From: DASYKS01 sp035995205
GTDB taxonomy: Bacteria > Acidobacteriota > Thermoanaerobaculia > Multivoradales > UBA5704
Length of the DNA stretch: 64,000 nt
Direction of reading: 5' to 3'
Assembly: GCA_035995205.1 (NCBI GenBank)
Contig: DASYKS010000037.1
Location: 22,803 to 86,802 of the forward strand
In this document: positions 8,281 to 16,926 of the stretch, piece by piece
Numbering within the stretch: position 1 is the first letter of the stretch
Layout: each line of letters starts with the position of its first letter
Position numbers and translations under genes: made by a program
Notes under the pieces: model-generated
What the model was told of the DNA's origin: nothing
The model's input: only the letters and a program-made list of their open reading frames with translations
Databases searched by the model: none

Positions 8281-10938
8281 ATGAAACCCGCTCCCGAAGA
8301 CGACGCCCGCGCCCGGCGGCTCCCTCGATTGGCCGCGGCTCTGTTCCGGTCGTTCGTTCCGTTCGCGGAGCGGGACGAGGTGCTTGCCGACCTTGCGGCG
8401 GAGCACGCCGAGCGGGCGGCGACCGGAGGCCGGTGGGCCGCTAGGGTTTGGCTCTGGCGGCAGCTTTTGGGGTCGGTGCCTGCACTCGTCCGTCGCAGCT
8501 GGTGGCGGGGTTGGACGGGATTCGAGCCACGCGCAAGCCGCATGCAACCTGGAGGTTCTGTCATGGAAAGTTGGATCGTGGATCTGCGCTACTCCGTCCG
8601 GCGGCTCGCGAGCCGGCCCGCTTACCTGGTGCTCGCCGTCCTCACGCTCGCTCTCGGTGCAGGAGGGTCGGCGGCGATCTTCAGCGTCGTCCGCACGCTG
8701 CTGCTCGAACCGCTCCCGGTCGCCCGCGAGGCGGAGGTGGGAGTGCTCTGGAACCCGTGGGATTGGACGGAAGAGGAGTTCCTCTACCTTCGTCCGCACT
8801 TCCCGGGCTTCGCGCGGATGGCCGCGATGACGATCCAGGATTCGACCTTGGAGCTCCCCGCCCAGCCGTTGCGGATGGTTCACGGCACCCTCGCTTCGGC
8901 CGAGCTGTTCGACGTGCTCGGCGCGGCGCCGCTCCTCGGGCGCACGTTCCGGGCGGGAGACGACTTGGCGGGTGCCGAGCCGGTCGCGGTGCTTTCCCAC
9001 GGATTGTGGCAGGAGCTCGGCGGGGACGCCTCGATCCTCGGCCGCCGGCTTCGGATCGGAGGCATCCCGCGGACCGTGGTCGGTGTCATGCCGCGCGGCT
9101 TCTGGTTCCCCAGTCCCTCGATTCGGATCTGGACGGCGGCTCCCCTCAGCAGCACGAACCAGTCGGGCAACTACACCTTGGTCGGGCGGATCGCGAAGGG
9201 CGAGGGGGTCGACCACATGGAAGGTCCGCTCCACGCCCTCGCCAAGACGCTCGGCGCGCGGTTCAAGTACCCGACGGATTGGGACAAGACCAAATCCCCC
9301 GCCATCACGCCGCTGCGCGAATTCCTGGTCGGCAAGCTCCGCCCGAGCCTTGTGGCGACCTCGGCCGCGATGGCTCTTATTCTGTTGATGGCCTGCGTCA
9401 ACGTGGCGGCTCTGATGCTCGGCCAAGTCGGCCGCCGAAGCACGGAGCTTTCGGTGCGAACGGCGCTCGGGGCCGGGCGGCAGCGGCTGCTTCAGCAGCT
9501 CGTCATCGAATCCCTGCTGATCGGGGCGCTCGCCGGGGCCGCCGGTGCGCTGATCGCCGTGGCGGGGTTCCAAGTTCTGGTGGGATCGCTGCCGCTCGGG
9601 GAGCTGGCCGAGACGGCCCGGCTCGACTGGACGCTGTTCTGGGCGGCGATCGGGGTCGCGTTGATCGCGGCGGCGGCCATCGCCGTTGTCCCGGGCGTCG
9701 CACTCTGGCGGGGGAACCTCCAGGGCTCGATCGCGACGTCGCGAACCGGTGGACTATCCGGCCGCGGCGGGCGCCTCGACGGTGGACTGGTCGTCGCCCA
9801 GATCGCCCTCGCGGTGCTGCTCGCGGCGGGCGCGGGGCTCCTCCTGCGAAGCGTCGCGGTGCTTCGCGCCATCGACCCCGGCCTGCACGTGGACCGCGTG
9901 GCCGTGCTCGACGCGGCGATGCCGACCGAGCTCTCCTCGGACCAGCGGCGCCAGGTGGTGCTCGGCCTCCTACCGGCGCTTGAGAAGCTGCCCGGCGTCC
10001 GCGCGGCCGCCGCGACCCAGAAGCTGCCGTTGCGCGGGCCGGGCGACTCCTGGGGCATTGCGATCGAGGGCAAGCCGGATCTCGCCGACAGCACCACCTA
10101 CTTCCGCATCGTCACTGCCGACTACTTCCAGGCCCTCGGCATGCCGATCCGCCGCGGGCGTGGGCTGCTCGCCACCGACCGCGCCGGGACGGAGCGCGTG
10201 GTGGTGATCAACGAGGCGCTGGTGGCAAAGTATTTCGCGGGGGAAGACCCGCTCGGCCGAATCCTTCACACCGGGTTCGACGAGCGAGGCGAACGGATCG
10301 TCGGCGTGGTCGGCAACGTTCCCGAGGCGAACCTGTCCGGCCCGCCCGTCCCCGCGCGGTACATGCTGTACGAGCAGGTGCCGTACGCCTCCTACCAGGT
10401 TTCGTTCGTGCTCTCGGCGGAGAGCGCCGGGGAGGTTCCGCGGCTGCTCCAGGCCGGCCGAAGCACGATCGAGCGGGAAGGCCGGCGGATCGCGCTCCAG
10501 CGCACGGTGACTTTTAGCTCGATCTTCGAAGAAGCGATCGGCGCGCCGCGGCAGATCGCCGTCCTGCTCTCTCTTCTCGCCGGCCTCGCCTTGGTGCTGG
10601 GCGCCGTGGGGGTCTACGGCATGATCTCCCACTTCGTCTCTCGCCGGACGCGGGAGTACGGCATCCGTATCGCCCTCGGCCTCAAGCCGGCGCGCGTGGT
10701 GTCCCAGGTGATGGGCCGGGGGCTCCGGCTGGTGGCCCTGGGAAGCGCCGCGGGCATCGTGGCGGCGCTGCTCTCGACCCGGCTTTTGGCCTCCCTGCTC
10801 TACGGCGTCGGAGCGACCGACCCGCGGGCGCTCGCGGGTGCGGTTCTCGCGCTGCTCGGGGTCGGAGCGCTCGCCGCTTTCGTCCCCGCCCGCCGCGCGA
10901 GCCGTACCGATCCGGCGTCCGTGTTGCGCCAGGAATAG
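8281..10938 (+). CDS. ADOP-type MacB/FtsX-like ABC permease
   Basis: An 885-residue membrane protein of the acidobacterial duplicated orphan permease type. A cytoplasmic N-terminal prefix of about 95 residues precedes the first MacB core. That core has a membrane helix at about 105-130 (LVLAVLTLALGAGGSAAIF), a large periplasmic domain and an FtsX-like triple helix region (about 355-480). A second, similar unit follows, ending in three C-terminal helices (about 755-870, with the typical REYGIRIALGLKPARVV loop). No ATPase domain is present, as usual for this family. A PadR regulator follows six bases after the stop, indicating one transcript. The substrate is unknown; roles in efflux or envelope stress are inferred from the family. 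Confidence 0.88.
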   Translation: MKPAPEDDARARRLPRLAAALFRSFVPFAERDEVLADLAAEHAERAATGGRWAARVWLWRQLLGSVPALVRRSWWRGWTGFEPRASRMQPGGSVMESWIVDLRYSVRRLASRPAYLVLAVLTLALGAGGSAAIFSVVRTLLLEPLPVAREAEVGVLWNPWDWTEEEFLYLRPHFPGFARMAAMTIQDSTLELPAQPLRMVHGTLASAELFDVLGAAPLLGRTFRAGDDLAGAEPVAVLSHGLWQELGGDASILGRRLRIGGIPRTVVGVMPRGFWFPSPSIRIWTAAPLSSTNQSGNYTLVGRIAKGEGVDHMEGPLHALAKTLGARFKYPTDWDKTKSPAITPLREFLVGKLRPSLVATSAAMALILLMACVNVAALMLGQVGRRSTELSVRTALGAGRQRLLQQLVIESLLIGALAGAAGALIAVAGFQVLVGSLPLGELAETARLDWTLFWAAIGVALIAAAAIAVVPGVALWRGNLQGSIATSRTGGLSGRGGRLDGGLVVAQIALAVLLAAGAGLLLRSVAVLRAIDPGLHVDRVAVLDAAMPTELSSDQRRQVVLGLLPALEKLPGVRAAAATQKLPLRGPGDSWGIAIEGKPDLADSTTYFRIVTADYFQALGMPIRRGRGLLATDRAGTERVVVINEALVAKYFAGEDPLGRILHTGFDERGERIVGVVGNVPEANLSGPPVPARYMLYEQVPYASYQVSFVLSAESAGEVPRLLQAGRSTIEREGRRIALQRTVTFSSIFEEAIGAPRQIAVLLSLLAGLALVLGAVGVYGMISHFVSRRTREYGIRIALGLKPARVVSQVMGRGLRLVALGSAAGIVAALLSTRLLASLLYGVGATDPRALAGAVLALLGVGALAAFVPARRASRTDPASVLRQE

Positions 10939-10944
10939 CTGCCC

Positions 10945-11292
10945 ATGAAACCCATCAAAGCCGCCGACCTCGCCCCGATCGGAAGCTTCGAAGAGCAGGT
11001 GATGCTCGCCGTCCTGCGCACCGCTCCGGAGGCCTACGGCATGAACGTGCGTCGCGAGCTGGAGAAGGTGGCCCGCCGGGACGTGACCATCGGCTCGGTC
11101 TACGCCACCCTGGATCGCCTGGAGGCCAAGGGTCTCGTCGCCTCGGAGCGCGCCGCTTCCTCAGACGACGCGGGCTCGCGCCGCATCTTTTCGGTCACTC
11201 CCCTTGGCGCTCTGGCCCTGGCCGAGACCCGGGCGATGCGCGAACGGCTGTGGGAAGGCGTTGAGTTGCGGGTTCTCCTGGGGAGCACGTAG
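10945..11292 (+). CDS. PadR-family transcriptional repressor
   Basis: A 115-residue winged-helix protein. The segments FEEQVMLAVLRTAPEAYGMNVRRELE and TIGSVYATLDRLEAKGLV match the PadR fold, where the second helix-turn-helix region and the wing bind DNA. It follows the ADOP gene by six bases and ends just before a convergent VOC gene. It probably represses this operon; the inverted repeat TTCTACTTTGTAGAA at 8236-8250 is a candidate target. Confidence 0.87.
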   Translation: MKPIKAADLAPIGSFEEQVMLAVLRTAPEAYGMNVRRELEKVARRDVTIGSVYATLDRLEAKGLVASERAASSDDAGSRRIFSVTPLGALALAETRAMRERLWEGVELRVLLGST

Positions 11293-11301
11293 CGCTCGAA
11301 C

Positions 11302-11339
11302 GACAGAGCCCGTCTACGACTCCGTTGACGTGCTCTGTC
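11302..11339. terminator. Bidirectional hairpin between convergent genes
   Basis: GACAGAGC (11302-11309) pairs with GCTCTGTC (11332-11339), extended by CGT/ACG. It covers the stop codon of the VOC gene and follows the PadR stop by ten bases. It has no clear T-run. Confidence 0.5.
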
Positions 11340-11679
11340 CGATCCATAGGCGATTGCCGTCCGGATCGCTGATCCGAAACTCGGTGAGGCCGTAGAAGGT
11401 GACGGTCAGTTCCGGCACGGCCAAGCCGTTCTTTCGAACCTGGCTGTGATACTCGGCGACGTCCTCGGGATACAGGTAGAGGATCGAATCCCGATGCGCA
11501 ACCGGGTGCGAGTTGATCGATTGGTCGACCATCAACCGGCACTCGTCGAAGCGAAGCATCGCCCAGCCCCAATCGTCGATTCTCTTCTCGACCTCAAAAC
11601 CCAACATCCCGCAGTAAAAGCTCACGCTGGCCGGCATGCTCGCAACCGGCAGCATAGGTATCAGTCGGTTCATCTTCAT
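11314..11679 (-). CDS. VOC/glyoxalase-fold protein
   Basis: A 121-residue single-domain protein of the vicinal oxygen chelate superfamily (bleomycin-resistance/glyoxalase type). It shows MLPVASMPASVSFYCGMLGF at the start, WAMLRFDECRLMVDQS in the middle and LTEFRISDPDGNRLWIGQ at the end, the usual beta-alpha-beta-beta-beta pattern. It probably works as a homodimer. A metal-binding Glu can be suggested in the last strand (TEF), but the substrate cannot be told. ATGs at 11679 and 11673 are both possible. The 18-base element shared with the CHAT promoter lies 22 bases upstream. Confidence 0.8.
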   Translation of the reverse strand: MKMNRLIPMLPVASMPASVSFYCGMLGFEVEKRIDDWGWAMLRFDECRLMVDQSINSHPVAHRDSILYLYPEDVAEYHSQVRKNGLAVPELTVTFYGLTEFRISDPDGNRLWIGQSTSTES

Positions 11680-11701
11680 CGTTTTCACCGTTCCAAACAA
11701 G

Positions 11702-11719
11702 CGCCCGAGGATACCGCAC
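11702..11719 (-). promoter_or_regulatory. Putative promoter element of the VOC gene
   Basis: GTGCGGTATCCTCGGGCG on the minus strand is identical over all 18 bases to the element upstream of the CHAT gene (6165-6182). TATCCT may act as a -10 box. The position, 22 bases before the VOC start, fits a promoter. Confidence 0.4.
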
Positions 11720-12017
11720 GCCAAGGGGCATCGAGCCGGAAACCGCGGCGATTCAATCGCTCGCTTCCCCCGCCCCGAGCGCACCGGCGAAGTGTGCGGG
11801 CGCAGCAGGCGTCGGCCCTGCTCGCGCAGGGAGACGCCCGCCCCTCCGACGATTTGGACGCGGGCTTCGAGACCCGCTTCAGAGAGTGCCGCCGGTCCCG
11901 CCCACCGAGCTGCAGTAAGCTTCCCCCTGGCCCTGGTGGTTTCTGGCGCCGTAGTGTGCGGGCGCTTCCCGTTCCGGAATTGGCTACGGGCGCCTTTCTC
12001 CGGATCGGAACTTCCCA

Positions 12018-12175
12018 GAGCAGCTCTCTGCCGATCAAGAGTCCGGTGAAAAAGTAGAACCCAGGTACGAGAATTTATCTCCGCTTTTCTCCGACAGATC
12101 GTGCGCGAGGCGCAGCAGATTGGGAGAGGCGCCGCCAAAAGCAGCGGCCAATGCGATGGTGGCCTTCGCGTTCAT
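12018..12175 (-). pseudogene. Remnant of a small membrane protein
   Basis: From an ATG at 12175 the minus strand reads MNAKATIALAAAFGGASPNL, followed by LRLAHDLSEKSGDKFS. It shifts frame near 12110 into VPGFYFFTGLLIG. The pieces look like the start of a small membrane protein (a hydrophobic N-terminus, a DL-containing linker and a second hydrophobic segment) that then loses similarity. The ATG follows the stop of the barrel fragment at 12176-12178 without a gap. Much of 11720-12020 holds nothing else that I can recognise. Confidence 0.35.
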
Positions 12176-12304
12176 CTAGAGCTCCTTGCCGTTCTTGTCC
12201 ATGAACCGGTAGGTCAACCCGACCCGGGCGGAAACGTCCTGGCGACTGAATGAGACGGCCGCAGAGTCCCGAATCGCCAGTGCCGGAGCGAGGGTCACAC
12301 CCGT
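12176..12304 (-). pseudogene. C-terminal fragment of an outer-membrane barrel protein
   Basis: The minus strand encodes STGVTLAPALAIRDSAAVSF, then SRQDVSARVGLTYRFMDKNG and KEL before a TAG. Alternating hydrophobic strands ending in an aromatic-rich strand (LTYRF) are typical of the last strands of an outer-membrane beta-barrel. An in-frame TAG lies just upstream (about 12310), so the rest of the gene is missing. It is a truncated remnant inside a decayed stretch. Confidence 0.45.
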
Positions 12305-12383
12305 GCTGATCTAATACCCCAAGCAGACAGCCGTGTCCTCTCCCTCTCGGACCCGAGCTCACTTCATCGAAAGGTGCCGGCTC

Positions 12384-12569
12384 GTGAACTCTGTGATCGT
12401 GCTTCTCGTTTTCGTCGTTCTCGCGCTCCTCGCCGTTTTCCTCGCGAGGCGGTTTCGGCCGCTGAGCCCGGCGCAGTGCTGGGCTCTCGCGGCAAGCGGC
12501 AACCTCGGGGCATTCCAGAACGGCGACCTCGTCGGCTGGGACATGGAGCGGCGGACGCCGCTGGTGTGA
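12384..12569 (+). CDS. Small single-span membrane protein, doubtful
   Basis: A possible 61-residue protein from a GTG. A hydrophobic helix (about residues 3-20, SVIVLLVFVVLALLAVFLA) is followed by a short soluble tail containing LSPAQCWALAASGN and NGDLVGWD. AAAGG lies upstream at a long spacing. I do not recognise the family. Gene remnants and a repeat array surround it, so it could be a chance frame. Confidence 0.35.
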   Translation: MNSVIVLLVFVVLALLAVFLARRFRPLSPAQCWALAASGNLGAFQNGDLVGWDMERRTPLV

Positions 12570-12655
12570 GCGATCACCGAGCACCCGGGTACGGCGTGGG
12601 ATTGGAGAAGCGAAGTAACGCGAGCGTTCCCACGAAGTAACGCAGTTTGGGCGGC

Positions 12656-13158
12656 GAAGCCACGCAAAACGACCGCGAAGCAACGCAAAAGCGCCCAAAA
12701 CCAGCTGGTGGGTCGGCGAAGCCACACAGAAATTCGCGGAAGCCACCCAGAAAACCCCTGAAGCCACACAGCGGGACGGCGAAGCAACGCTCGGGGGAGG
12801 TGAAGCCACACAGGAAGCCGCTCAAGCCACCGAGCAAACGGCAGAATTTACCGAGCAGTCGGGTGAAGTCGCCGAGAAATGTGCCAAAGTGGCCGGACCA
12901 ACCGGTCGAGTGGCCGACGAAGAGGTCGCTTGCGTGGCTTCAGCGAATTTCTCAGTGGCTTCAGTGAATTTCTCGATGGCTTCAGTGAATTTCCCGGTGG
13001 CTTCACCGTTCCGCTGGGTGGCTTCAGAATTCACCGCGGTGGCTTCACCCTTCAGCCGGGTGGCTTCGGCGCTCGCCGCGGTGATTTTATCGTTCCGGCG
13101 GGTGGCTCGAGCGATCGTCGCGGTGGCTTGAGCGATTTTTCGTGTGGCTTCCGGCCAC
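12656..13158. repeat. Two facing arrays of 21-bp repeats encoding heptads
   Basis: On the plus strand, 12656-12927 consists of 21-bp units beginning GAAGCCAC or variants, with one irregular 41-bp spacing after the second unit. From 12934 to about 13158 the units begin GTGGCTTC, the reverse complement of that core, again every 21 bp (ten full units plus a partial). Each unit encodes a 7-residue repeat of type EATxxxx on the strand where the core reads GAAGCCAC. The plus strand of the left array reads EATQKFA EATQKTP, and the minus strand of the right array reads EATGKFT EAIEKFT EATEKFA. Long open frames cross the region on both strands. It may be a degenerate coiled-coil gene copied in inverse orientation, or a repeat with no coding role. 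Confidence 0.75.
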
Positions 13159-13180
13159 GAACGCGCCGGCTCGGCACGGG

Positions 13181-13270
13181 TTTGGAGTGCGGCGACGCGT
13201 CGCCGCTTTGACCGAAGTCTCCCCACCACCACTGGCGTCCAAAGCGCCGACGCGTCGGCGCACTCCAAAA
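13181..13270. repeat. Palindromic repeat, copy 2
   Basis: A ~90-bp imperfect palindrome with the same arms as the element at 34-124 (TTTGGAGTGCGGCGACGCGT on one side, the GACGCGTC core with flanking GC-swapped bases on the other). Only the ~25-bp centre differs. It stands between the 21-bp repeat array and the LodB-like gene. Confidence 0.8.
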
Positions 13271-13334
13271 TCCCTTCCACGTTCAGAGGGCCTGCCGAAC
13301 ATCGCTTCCAGGCCGCACAGGGAGGGTGCGCCGC

Positions 13335-14501
13335 TCACATCCGTCGCGACCAGAAAGCCTGGTCGCGCCATCGCGGCTCGCGCAGGTAGTAGGCACGGCG
13401 GCGGTCGAGGTAGGCGTCGAAGTGACGGCGAACGTCGGCGGCGAAGAGGGCTGAGGCTTCGTCCAATTCCGGCGCATCCGCCGTCGTACCTCGCTCGTCG
13501 ACGGCAGATGAATCGGCCGGTGCGTCGGATGTCGCATCCGGCCCTCCCGTGATCTTTCCCGCGGCGATGCGGGCTGCCTGGATTCCTGACGCGAGCGCGT
13601 AGCCGATGCCCATCGAGGAGAGCGGATCGAAACCTACGGTGGCCTCCCCCGCGGCGATCCAGCCGTCGCCGGAGAGCGGCTCAAGGATCTGCGAGGACGC
13701 CGCGCGGACGACCGGCGGCCCCAGGGGCTCAGGCGTCGAGAGCCGCTGCCGGATGGCCTGCGTCTCGGCGAGAGCGGTCAGCCAGTGGGCGGGCTCGTGG
13801 AGACGGCGTTTCCGCAGGATGTCGCTGTCGGTCATCAGGGCGACCACGCGGCGCTCGGCGGGCAGGCGGGCGGTGTACCACCAGCCCCAGGGCGTCGCCT
13901 CGACGAGGGTGCCCGCTTCGCAGCTGCCGTCGTCGGGAAACAGCGCCACCGCTCCCGCCAGGTGATCGCGGACATCGAAGATGGCGCCCCGGCGGCGCGC
14001 GAAGGCCGCCTGACGGCCGCTGGCGTCGATCACGTAGCGGGCGGAGAGGATCGTGCCGTCGGTGAGGACCAGCCGCCAACGATCGTCCTCGCGCGCCTCC
14101 TCCGTCACTGTGGTCCCCAGGTGGACCGTCCCGCCGCGCCGACACACGAGGTCGGCGAGAGCGCGATCGAAGCGGGCGCGGTCCAACTGCCAGCCCTCGC
14201 CGGCGGCGGAGAAAAGAAAGTCGCGGGCGACGACGTCGGGCGCCCCCCAGGCGGCGGCGGTGCCGTAACTCGCGAGCTGTTGCTCGGCTTGGAGGGTCTC
14301 TTCCGCGCCGAGGTAATGAAGCAACGGCAGCACCGCCGGAGAGAGCGTCTCCCCCACCCGCCAATCCTCGTAGCGACTGCGCTCGACGAGCGTCACTTTG
14401 AGCCGCGAATAGGTGAGGACGGTGAGCGCGGCGGCGCAGCCTGCCGGCCCGCCGCCGAGGACTACCAGGTCGGAGCAAAGACCGGCCTCCCGCGCCGTCA
14501 T
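13335..14501 (-). CDS. LodB-like FAD-dependent maturation oxidoreductase
   Basis: A 388-residue flavoprotein. The N-terminal dinucleotide-binding motif is LVVLGGGPAGCAAAL. Family blocks follow: YEDWRVGETLSP, a YVIDASGR strand and GWIAAGEATVGFDPLSSMGI near residue 300, which contacts FAD in halogenase/geranylgeranyl-reductase-like enzymes. Its ATG overlaps the stop of the LodA-like gene by four bases (ATGA). In the characterised LodAB and GoxAB pairs, the B protein is needed to form the cysteine tryptophylquinone cofactor of the A protein. That role is inferred here from the family and the coupling. The C-terminus has an Asp/Ala-rich stretch of low complexity. Confidence 0.8.
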   Translation of the reverse strand: MTAREAGLCSDLVVLGGGPAGCAAALTVLTYSRLKVTLVERSRYEDWRVGETLSPAVLPLLHYLGAEETLQAEQQLASYGTAAAWGAPDVVARDFLFSAAGEGWQLDRARFDRALADLVCRRGGTVHLGTTVTEEAREDDRWRLVLTDGTILSARYVIDASGRQAAFARRRGAIFDVRDHLAGAVALFPDDGSCEAGTLVEATPWGWWYTARLPAERRVVALMTDSDILRKRRLHEPAHWLTALAETQAIRQRLSTPEPLGPPVVRAASSQILEPLSGDGWIAAGEATVGFDPLSSMGIGYALASGIQAARIAAGKITGGPDATSDAPADSSAVDERGTTADAPELDEASALFAADVRRHFDAYLDRRRAYYLREPRWRDQAFWSRRM

Positions 14502-16759
14502 TTCTGGCAGTCGGGCACGCCGTCGCACTCCGCGATCTCGCCCTCCTCTTTCAGGTACCACGTGGGAACGAACACGTTGGTGGGAGTCAAATAGCTGCCC
14601 GACGCCGCGAGCTGGTTGATCGGATGTCCGACCGCGACCGCGCTCGCCACGAATTTCTCGTGATTGCGCTCCCGCTCGACGAAATACGGATAGCTCCGGC
14701 CTTCGGGCGTCGTGTTCTGGTTGACGATGAAGCCCATGTACGACCATGCGATGACCAGGTTCGCGATGTTGTTGGCCCCGCGCAGGAAGAGGACCGAGTA
14801 GCCGGCGGGCACCCCCGCCGCGTTCTGCTCCGCCTGGGTCATCCCGCCGGTCATGACGTACATCGGCGCCTGCGGCGGCCACCAGTAGGCGTAGTAGGTC
14901 GGCGGCGGCGGGATCTGGGTGATGTCGGTGGCGTTGCGCTTCGGGTCGGAAAAATTGATGTACTCGGTGGTGCATTGGTAGAAGTCGGCCATCCAGGGCG
15001 GCGACATCCGCTTGGTCAGGTCGCCCGGCTCGCAGCCGTCCTGGACGACGACGCCGGCCGGGGCCGGGAGGCCCACCCGCGCATACCAGCCGCCCGACTC
15101 GTCGCCGTCCGGGCTCAAGCCATGCTCGCGGTAGTACGCCTCGTCGCGGAAATGCTTGATCCGGTAGGGGCTCTCGTACAGCACGGGGTTGCGCAGCGTC
15201 CAGGTGACCTCGATGCCGGGCGACATCGGGTGGCCGACGCAGTTGCCGGCGGCGGCCCGGTCCAAGGCATGCACCGGGAACGGCCGGCCGCGGCCGACGG
15301 TGAATTTGCCCTTGGCCCACTGCCCCAGCAGGAAGTACTGGGTGTTGGTCAGCCCCTGAAACTTGTCGATCTTCTGATTGGTGACCGAGTTCGAGCCCGA
15401 GTTGAGCGGCACGAGCGGAATGCCGTTCCTCATCAGCTCCTGGTGGGGCGCCGAGATCTCGTTGCCGCTGGAGTCGCGGAAGTAGGAGAAGAAGGTCTCG
15501 CGATGCGCGCGGTTGCGCTCGGACGGATCGCGGACGTCGAACGGCGGCGCGGCGAACGCGGACATGGACGGCACGTTGGCCACCCACATGAAGTCGCCGA
15601 TGCGTTCGAGGATCGGCTGGATGTCGCGATCGTAATCCGCGATGTAGCCCGGATTGAACTGCCCCCGCGAATACATCTCGGGCACCAGCCCCTGGAAGCG
15701 CACGCCGACGTCGAACAGCACGTCGTCGAGCGAGCTGACGTTGCGCAGCTCGGGGGCGAACTTCGGCGATCCAATGAGCGCCCAGGCCGTGAGGACGATC
15801 GGCTCGGCGCGCCCGCGGAGCTTCAGGCGACAGGTGACCGGCCCGTCGGAGGTGTCGTCGAACCAGGTGTCCTGGCCGATGTAGGTGGCGATCGGCACTT
15901 GTCCTCCCGCCCGGCCGTGGCCGCCGAGCACCAGGAGGCGCCCGTCGGGGTCCACCAGCAAGTCGCCGAGGGTGTCGATCTCGTACGGGACCCGGGGCAC
16001 ACCGGGCTCGATGGGCGGAAAGCCGCCCTTGGGATAGTCGGGCGGGATCGTGTCGCGCGAGAAGCGGGCGGTGGCGCCGGGGCGGGAGACGCTGCGCGGG
16101 CCAGGGTCAATGATCAGGTTTTTTCTCCGCGCGTCGTTCCCCTCGACATCGGGGTTTCGAAAGCTCCCTTCCAAGTAATAGTTCGGATCCCTCGCGGTGG
16201 CCAGCATGGTGTTGCCGATCAGCTCGTCGTTGTCGTACCAGACGGCTTTCTTGTTCGCCAGATGCACCGTCCACTCGATGCTCTCCACGCTTGAATCGGC
16301 AAGGTTAAGCTCATGCCCGGCATCCAGAGGATCGGCGGAATCGAAAGCGTAGAGGCGAAACTGAGCGGCCTGGCGGAGGATGCGGCCCTTCTCATCCTTG
16401 AACGTACGGACGGGAACCGGCCGGCCGTTCTCCACTTTGGCGCGGCCCGCGGCATCGCACTGGATGGGCAGCCCGCCGATCGACTCGGGGGCGAGGTAGA
16501 ACCCGTCCGGGCTATTGCCGAGCCGGGCGACCCCTACCGCCGGATGGATCGCGAACCGGCGCCGTTCCGGCGGCACCGGTTTCTTCGGCTTCGATTTCAC
16601 CGCCGGTTCGGCGGCTTCCAATCGCGTCGCGGCAGCAGCGGCCGCGACGGTTCCCAGCATCAGGACTTCGCGACGGCTCAGCCCCGAGTCCGCGGTCGCG
16701 GCGTCGTCTGGGGACGGAGAATCCAGGAGGGCACGCAGCCACTCGGCAACTCGAACCAT
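14498..16759 (-). CDS. LodA-like quinoprotein amino-acid oxidase
   Basis: A 753-residue protein. A twin-arginine-like leader (SRREVLMLGTVAAAAAA, about 28-45) precedes the family start IHPAVGVARLGNSP. LodA enzymes oxidise lysine or glycine with a cysteine tryptophylquinone cofactor made from a Cys and a Trp of the chain, releasing hydrogen peroxide. The crosslinked pair cannot be fixed from sequence alone; candidates are Cys507 before HPMSPGIEVTW and Trp589 in PPWMADFYQC. GGGAGG lies six bases before the start. It is coupled to the LodB-like gene. The substrate is unknown. A Tat-type leader would imply export of a folded enzyme, unusual enough to check. Confidence 0.8.
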   Translation of the reverse strand: MVRVAEWLRALLDSPSPDDAATADSGLSRREVLMLGTVAAAAAATRLEAAEPAVKSKPKKPVPPERRRFAIHPAVGVARLGNSPDGFYLAPESIGGLPIQCDAAGRAKVENGRPVPVRTFKDEKGRILRQAAQFRLYAFDSADPLDAGHELNLADSSVESIEWTVHLANKKAVWYDNDELIGNTMLATARDPNYYLEGSFRNPDVEGNDARRKNLIIDPGPRSVSRPGATARFSRDTIPPDYPKGGFPPIEPGVPRVPYEIDTLGDLLVDPDGRLLVLGGHGRAGGQVPIATYIGQDTWFDDTSDGPVTCRLKLRGRAEPIVLTAWALIGSPKFAPELRNVSSLDDVLFDVGVRFQGLVPEMYSRGQFNPGYIADYDRDIQPILERIGDFMWVANVPSMSAFAAPPFDVRDPSERNRAHRETFFSYFRDSSGNEISAPHQELMRNGIPLVPLNSGSNSVTNQKIDKFQGLTNTQYFLLGQWAKGKFTVGRGRPFPVHALDRAAAGNCVGHPMSPGIEVTWTLRNPVLYESPYRIKHFRDEAYYREHGLSPDGDESGGWYARVGLPAPAGVVVQDGCEPGDLTKRMSPPWMADFYQCTTEYINFSDPKRNATDITQIPPPPTYYAYWWPPQAPMYVMTGGMTQAEQNAAGVPAGYSVLFLRGANNIANLVIAWSYMGFIVNQNTTPEGRSYPYFVERERNHEKFVASAVAVGHPINQLAASGSYLTPTNVFVPTWYLKEEGEIAECDGVPDCQK

Positions 16760-16863
16760 TTGCCACCTCCCACCTACTGGTTGTTGGTGGCTCTATCATA
16801 GCTGAACAGTTGCTGCTTCGCTACTTCCAGCAAGGTTGGTACTTGGATCAATCTTCAGCAACA

Positions 16864-16926
16864 TGGCGTGGTTAAGCCAGAGCTTGGCGAGGGTCAGTCA
16901 GAACGTGGCGTGGTTGAGTCAAAACG
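16864..16926. repeat. Three degenerate 21-bp tandem units in a 328-bp gap
   Basis: TGGCGTGGTTAAGCCAGAGC, TGGCGAGGGTCAGTCAGAAC and TGGCGTGGTTGAGTCAAAAC (each plus one base) follow one another every 21 bp. The period equals that of the large array at 12.7-13.1 kb, but the consensus differs. The remainder of the 16760-17087 gap between two divergent genes shows no gene; it must carry both promoters. Confidence 0.5.

Noticed and set aside
12656..13158. A CRISPR array
   Set aside because: Units are contiguous 21-bp degenerate repeats with coding periodicity and no spacers.
12822..13280. A long minus-strand open frame rich in EATxxxx repeats as a real coiled-coil gene
   Set aside because: The start region runs through the palindromic repeat at 13181-13270, and frames of similar quality exist on the other strand. 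Listed only as a repeat.
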